DNA of 64,000 nt. Source: Haloplanus salinarum (GTDB lineage: Archaea > Halobacteriota > Halobacteria > Halobacteriales > Haloferacaceae). A program made the translations under genes and the position numbers. Below are positions 53,731 through 62,111 of this stretch, piece by piece. The notes under the pieces were generated by a model. The model searched no databases, was not told the DNA's origin, and was given only the letters and a program-made list of their open reading frames with translations. The stretch is from contig NZ_CP101823.1 in NCBI RefSeq assembly GCF_024498175.1, positions 558,001-622,000 on the forward strand, given 5' to 3'. Positions within the stretch are counted from its first letter, which is position 1. Every line of letters starts with the position of its first letter.

Positions 53731-55412
53731 GCGGGGAGGTCGATCCGGTCACGCTGGAGGTCCTCCGCAACGCCTGTGTCGCCGTCGCCGAGGAGATGAA
53801 CGCGACGCTCGTCCGGACGAGCTACTCGCCGAACATCAAGGACCGCCGCGACTGCTCGTGTGCGCTGTTCGACCTGACCGAGGAGGGTGCCGAGATGATC
53901 AGTCAGGCCGAGAACATCCCGGTCCACCTGGGTGCGATGCCGTACTCGGTGGCGGCGGCCATCGAGGCGTTCCCGCCCGCGGAACTGGAAGACGGCGACG
54001 CCGTCCTCCTGAACGACCCCTTCCACGGCGGCGCCCACCTCCCCGACATGACGCTCGTGACGCCGGTCTTCGTCGACGACGAACTGGTGGCCGTCGCGGC
54101 CAACCGCGCCCACCACGCCGACGTGGGCGGGGGACGGGCCGGCAGCGTCGCTGCCGACTCGACCGAGATCTACCAGGAGGGACTCCGCGTCCCGCCCGTG
54201 AAGCTCTACGAGGGCGGCGACCCCGTCGAGGACGTCTTCGACCTCCTCCTGACGAACGTCCGGACGCCCGACGAGCGGCGGGGCGACTTCCGCGCCCAGC
54301 GGGCGGCCAACCGGACGGCCGTCGAGCGGGTCCGCGAGGTGGTCGAGCGTCACGGCCTCGACACCGTCCGCGCGGCGACGACGGAGATCAAGGCCTACGC
54401 CGAGCGCCGGATGCGCGCGGAGATCGACGCCCTCCCGGACGGCACCGTCGCGTTCGAGGACCACCTCGACGACGACGGACAGGGCCACGAGGACCTCCGG
54501 ATCGCCGTGGCGGTGACCGTCGACGGCGACGAACTCGTCGTCGACTTCGCGGGGACGAGCGACCAGGTCGCGGGCGCGATCAACGCCCCCCTCGCGGTGA
54601 CGGCGTCGGCGACGTACTACGCCGTACGCTGTGTCACCGACCCCGACGTGCCGCCGAACGCGGGGACGTACCGCCCCATCGACATCCGGACGCCCGAGGG
54701 GTCGATCGTCGACGCGCGGCCGCCCGCGGCCGTCGTCGGCGGGAACCTGGAGGTCTCACAGCGCGTGACCGACACCCTGCTCGGGGCGTTCGGGACCGAG
54801 GCGCCGGAGCGCTCCGTCGCCGCCGCCCAGGGGACGATGAACAGCGTCACCTTCGGCGGTACGGACCGGGCGGGCGAACCCTTCGCGTTCTACGAGACCA
54901 TCGGCGGCGGCTACGGCGGCCGGGCGGGCGCCGACGGCATGGACGGCGTTCACGCCCACATGAGCAACACGCTCAACACGCCCGCGGAGGTGCTGGAGAC
55001 CGTCTACCCGCTCCGGGTGTGCCGCTACGCGTACCGCCCGGATTCGGGAGGGGCCGGCGAGTTCCGCGGCGGCCTCGGCCTCCGGCGCGACATCGAGGTG
55101 CTGACCGACGACGTGGCCTTCAGCCTGCTCGCCGACCGGCGGCGCCACCGGCCGTACGGGATCGCCGGCGGCGACGCCGGCGCCGCCGGCGAGGACCGAC
55201 TCGACCGGGACGGCGAATCCGGCCCCATCCCGGGCAAGTCGACTCACGACCTCGATGCCGGCGACGTGGTCCGGATCCGGACGCCGGGCGGCGGCGGGTA
55301 CGGCGACCCGGCGGACCGCGACCCGGACGCCGTGTACCGCGACCTGCGTCTGGGGAAGCTGTCGGCGTCGCGGGCCCGCGAAATGTACGGGATCGACCCC
55401 GACGGTCAGTAG
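53727..55412 (+). CDS. hyuB: Hydantoinase/oxoprolinase subunit B
   Basis: A 561-residue catalytic partner of HyuA. Family signatures are PVTLEVLRNACVAVAEEMNA at the start, NDPFHGGAHLPDMTLVTPVF, the metal-site region ANRAHHADVGG, and IGGGYGGRAGADGMDGVHAH. It overlaps hyuA by ATGA, guaranteeing coupled translation. The C-terminal TPGGGGYGDPADR is typical. Its 3' end overlaps the end of the convergent RAD55-like gene by 7 bp. Confidence 0.93.
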   Translation: MSGEVDPVTLEVLRNACVAVAEEMNATLVRTSYSPNIKDRRDCSCALFDLTEEGAEMISQAENIPVHLGAMPYSVAAAIEAFPPAELEDGDAVLLNDPFHGGAHLPDMTLVTPVFVDDELVAVAANRAHHADVGGGRAGSVAADSTEIYQEGLRVPPVKLYEGGDPVEDVFDLLLTNVRTPDERRGDFRAQRAANRTAVERVREVVERHGLDTVRAATTEIKAYAERRMRAEIDALPDGTVAFEDHLDDDGQGHEDLRIAVAVTVDGDELVVDFAGTSDQVAGAINAPLAVTASATYYAVRCVTDPDVPPNAGTYRPIDIRTPEGSIVDARPPAAVVGGNLEVSQRVTDTLLGAFGTEAPERSVAAAQGTMNSVTFGGTDRAGEPFAFYETIGGGYGGRAGADGMDGVHAHMSNTLNTPAEVLETVYPLRVCRYAYRPDSGGAGEFRGGLGLRRDIEVLTDDVAFSLLADRRRHRPYGIAGGDAGAAGEDRLDRDGESGPIPGKSTHDLDAGDVVRIRTPGGGGYGDPADRDPDAVYRDLRLGKLSASRAREMYGIDPDGQ

Positions 55413-56068
55413 GGGAACTCGGTCCACTCGGCGGCCACGCCGGGCAGGCCGCGCACCCGGATCTCGCGGGTGCCGTCCTCCTCACGGAGTTCGATCGCGG
55501 CGTCGAAGATGGAGGTGACGACGTTGACGAAGCGGTCCTCGTGGGTCGTGGGATCGAGGCTGTAGACGCCGAGGTAGCCGGCGGCGCTCGTCCGTCGGGA
55601 GAGGACGTGGAGAAAGGAGAACGCGCGCTCGGCGTCGACGTACTGGAGGAGCGTCGAGATGGAGACGAAGCCCAGGCGGAGACGGGGCGGCGAGTCGACC
55701 TCCTCGACGGCCTCGGTAAACGCGACGCCCATGCCGGTGAGGTCGGCCGGGGAGTTGACCCGGTGGACCGTGGGGTCGTCGTCGCCGGGGGCACCCGAGG
55801 CGTCGACGACGCGGAACGTTTCGGGGTCGATCCGAACGCCCCGGTCCTCGAACTCCGCGTGGATGCGCGGCGCCGGGTCGTCGGTCGTCATCACGACGAT
55901 GGGGTCGGTCGGTTCCGAGGGCGCGAGCAGGTCGAACACCAGGTCGCGCTTGCCCGACATCGCCGGCCCGGAGACCAGTACGTTCATTCCGGGGTCGAGG
56001 GCGTCGACGTCGAGCGGCAGGACGTCACACAGCGGGTAGCCCTCGGACTGGGCGTCGCCTTCAGCCAT
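55406..56068 (-). CDS. RAD55/RecA-like regulatory ATPase paired with a HalX response regulator
   Basis: A 220-residue RecA-superfamily protein. The P-loop region reads VSGPAMSGKRDLVFDLL, a recognisable Walker A variant. Walker B-like strands are LGFVSISTLLQYV and LGVYSLDP. It matches a haloarchaeal family regularly found next to HalX regulators. I chose the ATG at 56068; ATG at 56074 is possible, and both lie close to or just beyond the HalX stop at 56061-56063. A role in phosphorelay-linked signalling is inferred. Confidence 0.8.
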   Translation of the reverse strand: MAEGDAQSEGYPLCDVLPLDVDALDPGMNVLVSGPAMSGKRDLVFDLLAPSEPTDPIVVMTTDDPAPRIHAEFEDRGVRIDPETFRVVDASGAPGDDDPTVHRVNSPADLTGMGVAFTEAVEEVDSPPRLRLGFVSISTLLQYVDAERAFSFLHVLSRRTSAAGYLGVYSLDPTTHEDRFVNVVTSIFDAAIELREEDGTREIRVRGLPGVAAEWTEFPY

Positions 56069-56660
56069 CGGCATCACCCCCGACCGCCTCGTCGTCGATG
56101 GCCCGGAGCGTGGCGACGAAGCGCACGTCGTCGGTGTAGCTCTCGGCCTCGGCTTCGAGCGTGCACCGCAGCGATTCGATCCGCTCCTCCAGGTCCGCGA
56201 ACGCCTCGCTCCGCTCGAGTTCGTACGTCGACTTCCCCTCGCGCAGCGCCGCGCGTTTCGCGAGCAGCGAGTGATACTCCCTGACGTCCTCGGCGTGTCG
56301 GTTCAGGGAGAGCAGTTCGTCGATGGTCGATCGGAGCTCGTCGTGACTCGTCGGCTTGGTGATGTAGGCATCGAACCCCATCTCGAGGATGTCGAAGTCG
56401 GGGTCGACGGCCGTCACCATCGCAACCCGAACCCCTAGGTCACGCTCGCGGATGCGGTCGAGCACCTCCCCACCGGAGACGCCGGGCATCAGGCGGTCCA
56501 GGAGCACCACGTCCACCGACTCGTCGAGTTTCGCCAGCGCGTCCTCGCCGTCGTACGCCTCGCGGACGTCGTACGACGTCTCCAGATACCGGCGGTACGT
56601 GCGGACGACTTCCCTGTCGTCGTCGACGATGAGCACCGTTCCCCCCTCGGTCGTGGTCAT
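56061..56660 (-). CDS. HalX-domain response regulator
   Basis: A 199-residue regulator. The receiver domain (about 8-120) has acidic DDD (14-16), the phospho-acceptor Asp in VVLLDRLMPG, Thr in MVTAV and Lys in YITKP. It is followed by the helical HalX domain (about 125-190; YHSLLAKRAALREGKSTYEL, with coiled-coil character). It lacks a known DNA-binding domain. Its 3' end overlaps the start of the RAD55-like gene, so the two are co-translated. It is divergent from btpA. Confidence 0.92.
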   Translation of the reverse strand: MTTTEGGTVLIVDDDREVVRTYRRYLETSYDVREAYDGEDALAKLDESVDVVLLDRLMPGVSGGEVLDRIRERDLGVRVAMVTAVDPDFDILEMGFDAYITKPTSHDELRSTIDELLSLNRHAEDVREYHSLLAKRAALREGKSTYELERSEAFADLEERIESLRCTLEAEAESYTDDVRFVATLRAIDDEAVGGDADG

Positions 56661-56722
56661 TCTCGCGGTCTATCGCTAGTCCGTGATGGCGACAATTAAA
56701 CCCCCCTGTCGATGGGGCGGGG

Positions 56723-56742
56723 CGGAGGGTTTTGGCCCTCCG
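56723..56742. promoter_or_regulatory. Inverted repeat flanking the TATA-like box of btpA
   Basis: CGGAGGG and CCCTCCG are perfect 7-bp inverted arms around TTTTGG, whose AT-rich centre is about 28 nt before the btpA ATG. This layout would let a dimeric regulator block TBP access. Confidence 0.35.
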
Positions 56743-56760
56743 GGCACGCACTCGTCAGTG

Positions 56761-57573
56761 ATGACCGACCTCCCACGCATCGTCGGCATGGTCCACCTAC
56801 CACCCCTCCCGGGGTCGCCCGGGTTCGACGGCGACCGCGCGGCGACCCGCGACCGCGTGCGCGCCGACGCGCGAGCGCTCGCCGAGGGCGGCGTCGACGC
56901 CCTCCTCGTCGAGAACTTCGGGGACGCCCCATTCTATCCGGAGACCGTCCCCCGGCACGTCGTCGCGTCGATGACCGATCTGACCCGACTCGTCGTCCGG
57001 ACGGTCGACCGCCCGGTCGGGGTGAACGTCCTCCGCAACGACGCGACGGCGGCGCTGTCGGCCGCGGCCGCCGCCGGCGCCGACTTCGTCCGCGTCAACG
57101 TCCACACCGGTGCGCGCGTCGCCGACCAGGGCGTGATCGAGGGGCGGGCCCACGAGACGCTCCGCCTGCGCGACCGCCTCGATACCGACGTGTCGATCCT
57201 CGCGGACACGGCGGTGAAACACTCGGCGCCACTGGGCGGGACGACGGCCGCCGACGGGCGGACCACCACGGGTGACGACGTCGACGACCTGGTCGAGCGC
57301 GGGCGTGCGGACGGCGTGATCGCGAGCGGTCCCCGGACGGGCGAGGGCGTCGACCGCGCCCGCCTCGAAGCGGTCGCCGAGCGGTGTGGCGCCCACGACG
57401 TCCCGCTGTACGTCGGGAGCGGCGTCACCGCGGGGACGGTCGGCGACCTCCTCGACGTCGCCGACGGGGTGATCGTCGGGACGGCGCTGAAACGGGACGG
57501 CGAGACGACCGCCCCGGTCGATCCGTCGCGGGTCCGGGCCCTCGTCGAGGCGGCCGACTGTAGTAGCGATTGA
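56761..57573 (+). CDS. BtpA-family protein
   Basis: A 270-residue TIM-barrel protein of the BtpA/SgcQ family: GMVHLPPLPGSPGF at the N-terminus, VDALLVENFGDAPFY, VGVNVLRNDATAALSAAAAA, ADFVRVNVHTGARV and YVGSGVTAGTVGDLLDVADG. In cyanobacteria BtpA helps photosystem I accumulation; in archaea the role is unknown, possibly a phosphosugar or nucleobase enzyme. The last residues CSSD and the TGA stop are encoded by palindromic element A copy 2, so the natural C-terminus is altered. Confidence 0.88.
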   Translation: MTDLPRIVGMVHLPPLPGSPGFDGDRAATRDRVRADARALAEGGVDALLVENFGDAPFYPETVPRHVVASMTDLTRLVVRTVDRPVGVNVLRNDATAALSAAAAAGADFVRVNVHTGARVADQGVIEGRAHETLRLRDRLDTDVSILADTAVKHSAPLGGTTAADGRTTTGDDVDDLVERGRADGVIASGPRTGEGVDRARLEAVAERCGAHDVPLYVGSGVTAGTVGDLLDVADGVIVGTALKRDGETTAPVDPSRVRALVEAADCSSD

Positions 57574-57641
57574 AAGTCATTACACAGCCGATCGCAGTAC
57601 TGCGTACGGTCGGCTGTGCAAACAGTTTCAATCGCTACTAT
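57560..57641. repeat. Palindromic element, type A, copy 2
   Basis: An 82-bp element identical to copy 1 at 7125 except for its first base (G instead of A), so the outer stem pairs at 15 of 16 positions. It carries the same GTCATTA/CAAACAG internal loop and inner stem. It lies between convergent btpA and the NDH-type gene, and both genes read into it and stop at the TGA inside its arms (57571-57573 plus strand, 57628-57630 minus strand). No obvious target duplication. Confidence 0.92.
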
Positions 57642-58776
57642 AGGCGAGCTCTTCCCGGGCGAGTTCCGCGGCCCGGGTGACCGCGCCGATCGAAGAGAGG
57701 TGGCCGGCGCCGACGGTGGCCTTCATCGCCCGCGCGGCGGCGCCGCGGAACACCTTCGGCCCGACCGTGGCGACGGCGTCGTCGCCGACGGAGGCGATCC
57801 AGCCGGGGGCGTCGAACCGGAACGGCTCCAGTCGAGGGTCGAAGCCGTCGTCGCGGGGGTCGCCGAGGCCGAGGTCGGCACGGACCAGGCGGTCGAGGTT
57901 GGTGGCGACCGTCTCCGCCTCGCGGATGGCCGCCGCGGCGCTCGCGGGGACGGCCTCGCCGTCGGCGTCGACGACCTTCGCGGCGTCGCCGACGGCGAAG
58001 GCGTGGGAATCGAGTCTGAGGTCGCCGCGCACGACCGGGCGGTCGCCGCCGAGCGCCGCCGGGCCGCGGATGCCCCCGGTCCAGACGAACGTGTCGTAGG
58101 GGACGCTCCGACCGTCCACTTCCACCGCGTCGGCGCTCGCTTCGGTCACCCGGGCGCCGGTCTCGACGGCCACGCCCGCGTCGTCGAGGGCGTCGCGGAC
58201 GGCCGACCGAAACGCCTCCGGGAAGGCCGGCGCCACCGAGTCCAGCCGTTCGAGGACGGTCACCTCGACGGCGGCGTCGCGTTCGTCGGCGAGCGCCGCG
58301 AGTTCGCCCGCCACCTGCACGCCCGAGAGGCCGGCGCCGCCGACGACCGCCCGCCCCCCGGCGTCGCAGGTGTCGAGGAAGTCCTCGCGGAGGCGACGGG
58401 CGTGTGCCAGCCGCTTCAGCGGGAGCCCGTGCTCGTGGACGCCGGGGAGGTCGTAGAAGGCCGTCTCGGCGCCGAGACAGACCGCCGCGTAGTCGTAGTC
58501 GAGGGCGCCGTCGTCCAGGTGGACGCGGCGCGCCTCCCGGTCGACGCGCTCGACGCTCGCGGTGCGAACCGTCGCCCGCGAGAGGGCGTCGTCGAGGGGG
58601 ACGGTGATGGCGTCGGCCACCGACGGACGGCGGACGACCCGGTGGAGTTCGTGCTGGACGAGGTGGGTGTCGGACTCGTCGACGACGACGAGGTCGACCG
58701 CCTCGGGGAGTCGGGATTCGAGGCGACGGGCGAGTGTCAGGCCGGCGTAACCGGCACCGAGGACGACGACGCGCAT
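57628..58776 (-). CDS. NADH dehydrogenase type II-like FAD oxidoreductase
   Basis: A 382-residue flavoprotein with FAD-binding VVLGAGYAGLTLARRLE at the N-terminus, the NAD-binding AVVGGAGLSGVQVAGELAAL (about 147-166) and the second FAD contact SHAFAVGDAAKV. It resembles NDH-2/Ndh-type enzymes that pass electrons from NADH to quinone without proton pumping. No membrane helix is visible, as usual. The C-terminal YSSD and stop come from palindromic element A. The ATG at 58776 is clear. Confidence 0.88.
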   Translation of the reverse strand: MRVVVLGAGYAGLTLARRLESRLPEAVDLVVVDESDTHLVQHELHRVVRRPSVADAITVPLDDALSRATVRTASVERVDREARRVHLDDGALDYDYAAVCLGAETAFYDLPGVHEHGLPLKRLAHARRLREDFLDTCDAGGRAVVGGAGLSGVQVAGELAALADERDAAVEVTVLERLDSVAPAFPEAFRSAVRDALDDAGVAVETGARVTEASADAVEVDGRSVPYDTFVWTGGIRGPAALGGDRPVVRGDLRLDSHAFAVGDAAKVVDADGEAVPASAAAAIREAETVATNLDRLVRADLGLGDPRDDGFDPRLEPFRFDAPGWIASVGDDAVATVGPKVFRGAAARAMKATVGAGHLSSIGAVTRAAELAREELAYSSD

Positions 58777-58814
58777 ACCTCCCCGTTGACCCACACGGCA
58801 AAGAAGGGTCGCCC

Positions 58815-58827
58815 GGGGGGGGGGGGG
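58815..58827 (+). repeat. Run of 13 G residues
   Basis: A 13-bp homopolymer in the 103-bp gap between the divergent NDH-type gene and the next gene, about 20 bp upstream of the latter's TATA-like box. It is prone to slippage or assembly error. Confidence 0.9.
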
Positions 58828-58847
58828 TGGCGGCTTTCGGCCGTCCC

Positions 58848-58853
58848 ATATAA
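58848..58853 (+). promoter_or_regulatory. TATA box of the gene at 58880
   Basis: ATATAA lies 27-32 nt before the ATG at 58880, a strong match for a leaderless haloarchaeal promoter. Confidence 0.6.
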
Positions 58854-58879
58854 GTGCGAGCGCGCCGACGCCCGAACGG

Positions 58880-59410
58880 ATGGGCGTCGAAGGGTTCGTC
58901 TGTTGGACGGCACACTCGATCAACGACCGGACCGAGCTGCGGCGCGTCCTGAACGCACAACTGCCCGCGGGGACGCGTGCGCTCCGGGAGGCTCGCGAGG
59001 CGGGACTGCTCGACGGCACGAGTCTGCGTCCGCGGGGACTCGCCGCCGCCCACGAGTTCGCGGCGCGGAGCGACCTGCCGATGGCCGGCCCGAGCGACGC
59101 CGTCGCGGACTTCAGCGCGCTCCTCGATGGGATTCGGGCCGCCGCCGACGCGGGCCGCCCGCTCACCGTCGAGGCCGTCCCCGACGGGTTCGACCGGGTC
59201 GACCCCACGGTCGATCGGTTCGACCGGGCGTATCACACGGTCAACGTCGCCAAGGAGTACCCCGGGGGCGCGGAAGTGGAGTTGAATTACCGCTCGCGCG
59301 ACCCGAGTCAGCCGGGCGAGGCCAAACCCAACCGGTCGACGGCGATCCTGTGGCTCCGCGGTGACGTGGACCACGAGTACGACCACCGGCGCGAGTGGGT
59401 CGAAGGTTAG
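58880..59410 (+). CDS. Conserved hypothetical protein
   Basis: A 176-residue soluble protein I do not recognise. It has a mixed alpha/beta character. Features are MGVEGFVCWTAHSIND at the start, a helical middle (AAHEFAARSDLPMAGPSDAV) and a Tyr/Arg-rich end (YHTVNVAKEYPGGAEVELNY, DHEYDHRREWVEG). The strong TATA box supports the ATG at 58880. The stop overlaps the convergent mevalonate-pathway gene by TTAG. Confidence 0.7.
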   Translation: MGVEGFVCWTAHSINDRTELRRVLNAQLPAGTRALREAREAGLLDGTSLRPRGLAAAHEFAARSDLPMAGPSDAVADFSALLDGIRAAADAGRPLTVEAVPDGFDRVDPTVDRFDRAYHTVNVAKEYPGGAEVELNYRSRDPSQPGEAKPNRSTAILWLRGDVDHEYDHRREWVEG

Positions 59411-60375
59411 AAGAGGGCGTCGGACGCCGGGCGGATCTCCGCTGGACCACCCACCTCCCACACTTCGGTTTCGACGCCGCAGTCGGCGACGGCCGAGACC
59501 ACGCGGTCGACGTGATCGGCGGTGGTGTTGACGTAGACGCTCGCGCCCGTGTCCGTCGAGAAGTAGACGGGGACGCCCTCGTCACGGAGCGCACGGACCG
59601 TGTTGAACACCGCGACCGTCCGGGGCTGCCAGTACACCCACCCCGCGGGTCCGGTCATCGTCGTCGCCGCCAGCGACAGGGAGTCGTGTTCGGCGAGTTC
59701 GAACGCGCGGTCGAAGTCGCCGCTCCGGAGTGCGTCGCGCATCTCGGCCAGCTGTTCGTGGATGTGAGCCAGCCGCGCCTGGAACATGTGGCTGTCGGCG
59801 GCCTCCTCGTGGGCCTGTTCGGTCTCCTTGTAGGAGGGAACGAGCGCGGCGACGATCCGCAACTCGTCTTCGAGGTCGGTCTCGATGCGCTCGGAGCGGC
59901 AGTCGGCGTCGTTGAGACCCGTCCGGAGGTGGGAGAAGGCGCCGGTGACGGCGCGGGCGGCCGACGAGGACCCGCGGCGGGCGATGGTCGATATCTCCGG
60001 CCGCGTGAGGTCGAGGTCGGCCGCCTCGGCGAGCGCCATCGCGGCCGCGGCAAAGCCCGAGGAGGAGGAGCCGAAGCCGACGTTCGACTGGAAGGAGTTC
60101 TCGCTCTCCAGGCGGACGGGTGCGTCGATACCCGCGCGCTCGCGGACGTGATCGACGACGGCGTCGATTCGCTCGGCGCCCCGCCCCTCGACGGGGTCGC
60201 CGTCGACGACGTACACGTCCTCGTCGGTCGCGCCGAACTCGACGGTGGTGGTGGTCCGACTGGGCGCCGTACAGACGCTGATGCTGTCGTGATACGGGAG
60301 TCGGAGTTCGGGGTCGCGCATCCCGTGGTACTTCACGAGCCCCTGGATGGGGTGGGCCGTGGCGGTCGCCTTCAT
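59407..60375 (-). CDS. mvaD: Mevalonate-pathway decarboxylase (diphosphomevalonate or phosphomevalonate decarboxylase)
   Basis: A 322-residue GHMP-superfamily enzyme of isoprenoid (ether lipid) biosynthesis. Typical segments are ATAHPIQGLVKYHGMRD at the N-terminus, the phosphate loop NVGFGSSSSGFAAAAMALA, and ARRGSSSAARAVTGAFSHL. In haloarchaea the homologue decarboxylates mevalonate 5-phosphate, with isopentenyl phosphate kinase completing the altered pathway, so the substrate may be the monophosphate. The ATG at 60375 is standard. Confidence 0.92.
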   Translation of the reverse strand: MKATATAHPIQGLVKYHGMRDPELRLPYHDSISVCTAPSRTTTTVEFGATDEDVYVVDGDPVEGRGAERIDAVVDHVRERAGIDAPVRLESENSFQSNVGFGSSSSGFAAAAMALAEAADLDLTRPEISTIARRGSSSAARAVTGAFSHLRTGLNDADCRSERIETDLEDELRIVAALVPSYKETEQAHEEAADSHMFQARLAHIHEQLAEMRDALRSGDFDRAFELAEHDSLSLAATTMTGPAGWVYWQPRTVAVFNTVRALRDEGVPVYFSTDTGASVYVNTTADHVDRVVSAVADCGVETEVWEVGGPAEIRPASDALF

Positions 60376-60445
60376 GTTCGAAGGGGCGTCGGACTGGCGG
60401 ATAAACGTCCCGAAACGGCCGGCTCCGACCCCCGTCCGGGGCAAG

Positions 60446-60450
60446 TATAA
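60446..60450 (+). promoter_or_regulatory. TATA box of the Tat lipoprotein gene
   Basis: TATAA, preceded by GCAAG, lies about 27 nt before the ATG at 60475; leaderless. Confidence 0.6.
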
Positions 60451-60474
60451 GAGCCGCCGGGCCGAGTGAGGGGT

Positions 60475-61368
60475 ATGCCGCGCCTCTCTCGACGGCGACT
60501 CCTCCGGACCGCGGGGGTCGCCGGCGCGTTCGCGCTCGCGGGCTGTTCCAGCGACGGCGACGATGACGACGGCGAAACGACGGGAACGCCGCGCCCGACC
60601 GCGACCGGGACGCCGACACCGACGCCGACACCCACGCCGACGCCACGGGCGCCGGCCGACGAGGCCCTCGGGTTCGAGGCGATGCTGGCGCGGACGCCCA
60701 CCCACCCCGAGATGGACGACGCGGCCTACGTCTGGGCGCGGTATCTCGACGCGGCGCCTCTCCTCGCGAACGTGGACGACGACACGGTCGGACGGCGACT
60801 CAGACAGGGGTGGCTCGGCTCGGGGCCGCCGGCGTACGCCGACTCGGACGCGTTCGAACTCGTCCACGTCCAGCCGGCGACGCTGCCGAACGTGACCCTC
60901 GGCCGGGGCGTCTACGACGTCGAGACGACCGTCGAGGGGATGACGGCCGACGGCTGGACCGAAGCGGACGCCGACGGCAGCGACACCTACCTCACCTACG
61001 GCGGCTACGCGGCCGCTGTCGGGGAGCGGTTTTGGATCGTCACGAGCGTCGCCGACGCCGACGTCGTCGGGACGCTCGCGTCGTCGGCGACGGCCGACCC
61101 GCTCGTCGACCGACTCGAGGACGTGGACCGCGAGGCGGCCGCGCGGGCGGCCGACGAACGGGGCAACTACACGGTGGTCGAGCGGTCGGTACCGGGCGAC
61201 TACGCGGCCGGAATCTCCGTCGACTACGAGGCCTACCGGTTCCCAATCGGCGTGTTGCAGTACGCCGCCAGCCGGGCGTCGCCGTCGTGGGAGCGAGTCG
61301 AACGCCGCTTCGAGACGCGGATCGCCGGCGAACTCCGGGCGACCGACTTCGGCGACGACTTCGGGTAG
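60475..61368 (+). CDS. Tat-exported lipoprotein (DUF6517-like)
   Basis: A 297-residue lipoprotein. Twin-arginine signal SRRRLLRTAGVAGAFALAGC with lipobox Cys24, so it is exported folded and lipid-anchored. A Thr/Pro stalk (about 34-60) follows. The mature domain (about 65-297; TLPNVTLGRGVYDVETTVEG, DTYLTYGGYAAAVGERFWIV) resembles a haloarchaeal lipoprotein family I recall as DUF6517; function unknown. TATA spacing supports the ATG at 60475. Confidence 0.82.
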   Translation: MPRLSRRRLLRTAGVAGAFALAGCSSDGDDDDGETTGTPRPTATGTPTPTPTPTPTPRAPADEALGFEAMLARTPTHPEMDDAAYVWARYLDAAPLLANVDDDTVGRRLRQGWLGSGPPAYADSDAFELVHVQPATLPNVTLGRGVYDVETTVEGMTADGWTEADADGSDTYLTYGGYAAAVGERFWIVTSVADADVVGTLASSATADPLVDRLEDVDREAAARAADERGNYTVVERSVPGDYAAGISVDYEAYRFPIGVLQYAASRASPSWERVERRFETRIAGELRATDFGDDFG

Positions 61369-61392
61369 CCGACGGGGCGGTCCGGCCCACGG

Positions 61393-61401
61393 TTTAAATA
61401 T
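61393..61401 (+). promoter_or_regulatory. TATA box of the DUF655-ksgA operon
   Basis: TTTAAATAT lies 23-31 nt before the ATG at 61424, one of the clearest TATA boxes in the window. Confidence 0.65.
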
Positions 61402-61423
61402 CCGGTCGCCGTACAGTGGGAGT

Positions 61424-62044
61424 ATGACTACCTCCGAGAGCGGAGAGGCCGGCGCCGACGACGGTGCCGATACCGCGGAGGAGGCGGAGCGGACCTACGC
61501 GGTGGTCCTCGATTACCTGCCCCACGGACGGCCGGGTGACGACCGCCCCCAGTACAAGAAATCGCCGCTGGCGTATGCCCTCGAGGAGTCGACGTTCCGA
61601 CTGCTCGAACTCACGCTCGAAGACGACACGGACGTGGGAATCGGCGACCGGATCGTGATCGACCCCGCCGAGGAGCGGACGGCCGTCCAGCGCCTCCGGG
61701 AGGTGGACTACGACGACCTGTCGAACGCTGCGCACTCGGAACTGGAGTACGTCGTCGAGGAGGTCGTCGAGCGCCACGAGCGGCGGTTCGTCGACTTCTA
61801 CAACGACGCTCAGCCGATCACGCTCCGACTGCACCAGCTCAACCTCCTGCCCGGCATCGGGAAGAAGCTCCGCAACGACGTGCTCGACGAGCGCAAGCGC
61901 GCGCCCTTCGAGAGCTTCGAGGACCTAGAGGAGCGGATCGCCGGCCTCCACGACCCGAAGGGCGTCCTCGTCGACCGCATCTTGGAGGAACTCCGGGACG
62001 AGGACCTCAAGTACCGGACGTTCGTTGGCGACGCGGCCGAGTGA
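61424..62044 (+). CDS. DUF655 RNA-binding-type protein
   Basis: A 206-residue protein of archaeal DUF655, conserved next to ksgA. After a disordered acidic leader (1-25) comes an OB-like domain (AVVLDYLPHGRPGDDR, YKKSPLAYALEESTFRLLEL) and a C-terminal helix-hairpin-helix region (LRLHQLNLLPGIGKKLRNDV). Ribosome biogenesis involvement is inferred from the constant linkage with KsgA. The gap to ksgA is 67 bp. Confidence 0.9.
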   Translation: MTTSESGEAGADDGADTAEEAERTYAVVLDYLPHGRPGDDRPQYKKSPLAYALEESTFRLLELTLEDDTDVGIGDRIVIDPAEERTAVQRLREVDYDDLSNAAHSELEYVVEEVVERHERRFVDFYNDAQPITLRLHQLNLLPGIGKKLRNDVLDERKRAPFESFEDLEERIAGLHDPKGVLVDRILEELRDEDLKYRTFVGDAAE

Positions 62045-62111
62045 GGGGTCGGTCCCGTCGGCCGCCGCCGGAAACGGGAAACTTACCCGAGTCGGTGTGC
62101 TATCGGGGACG

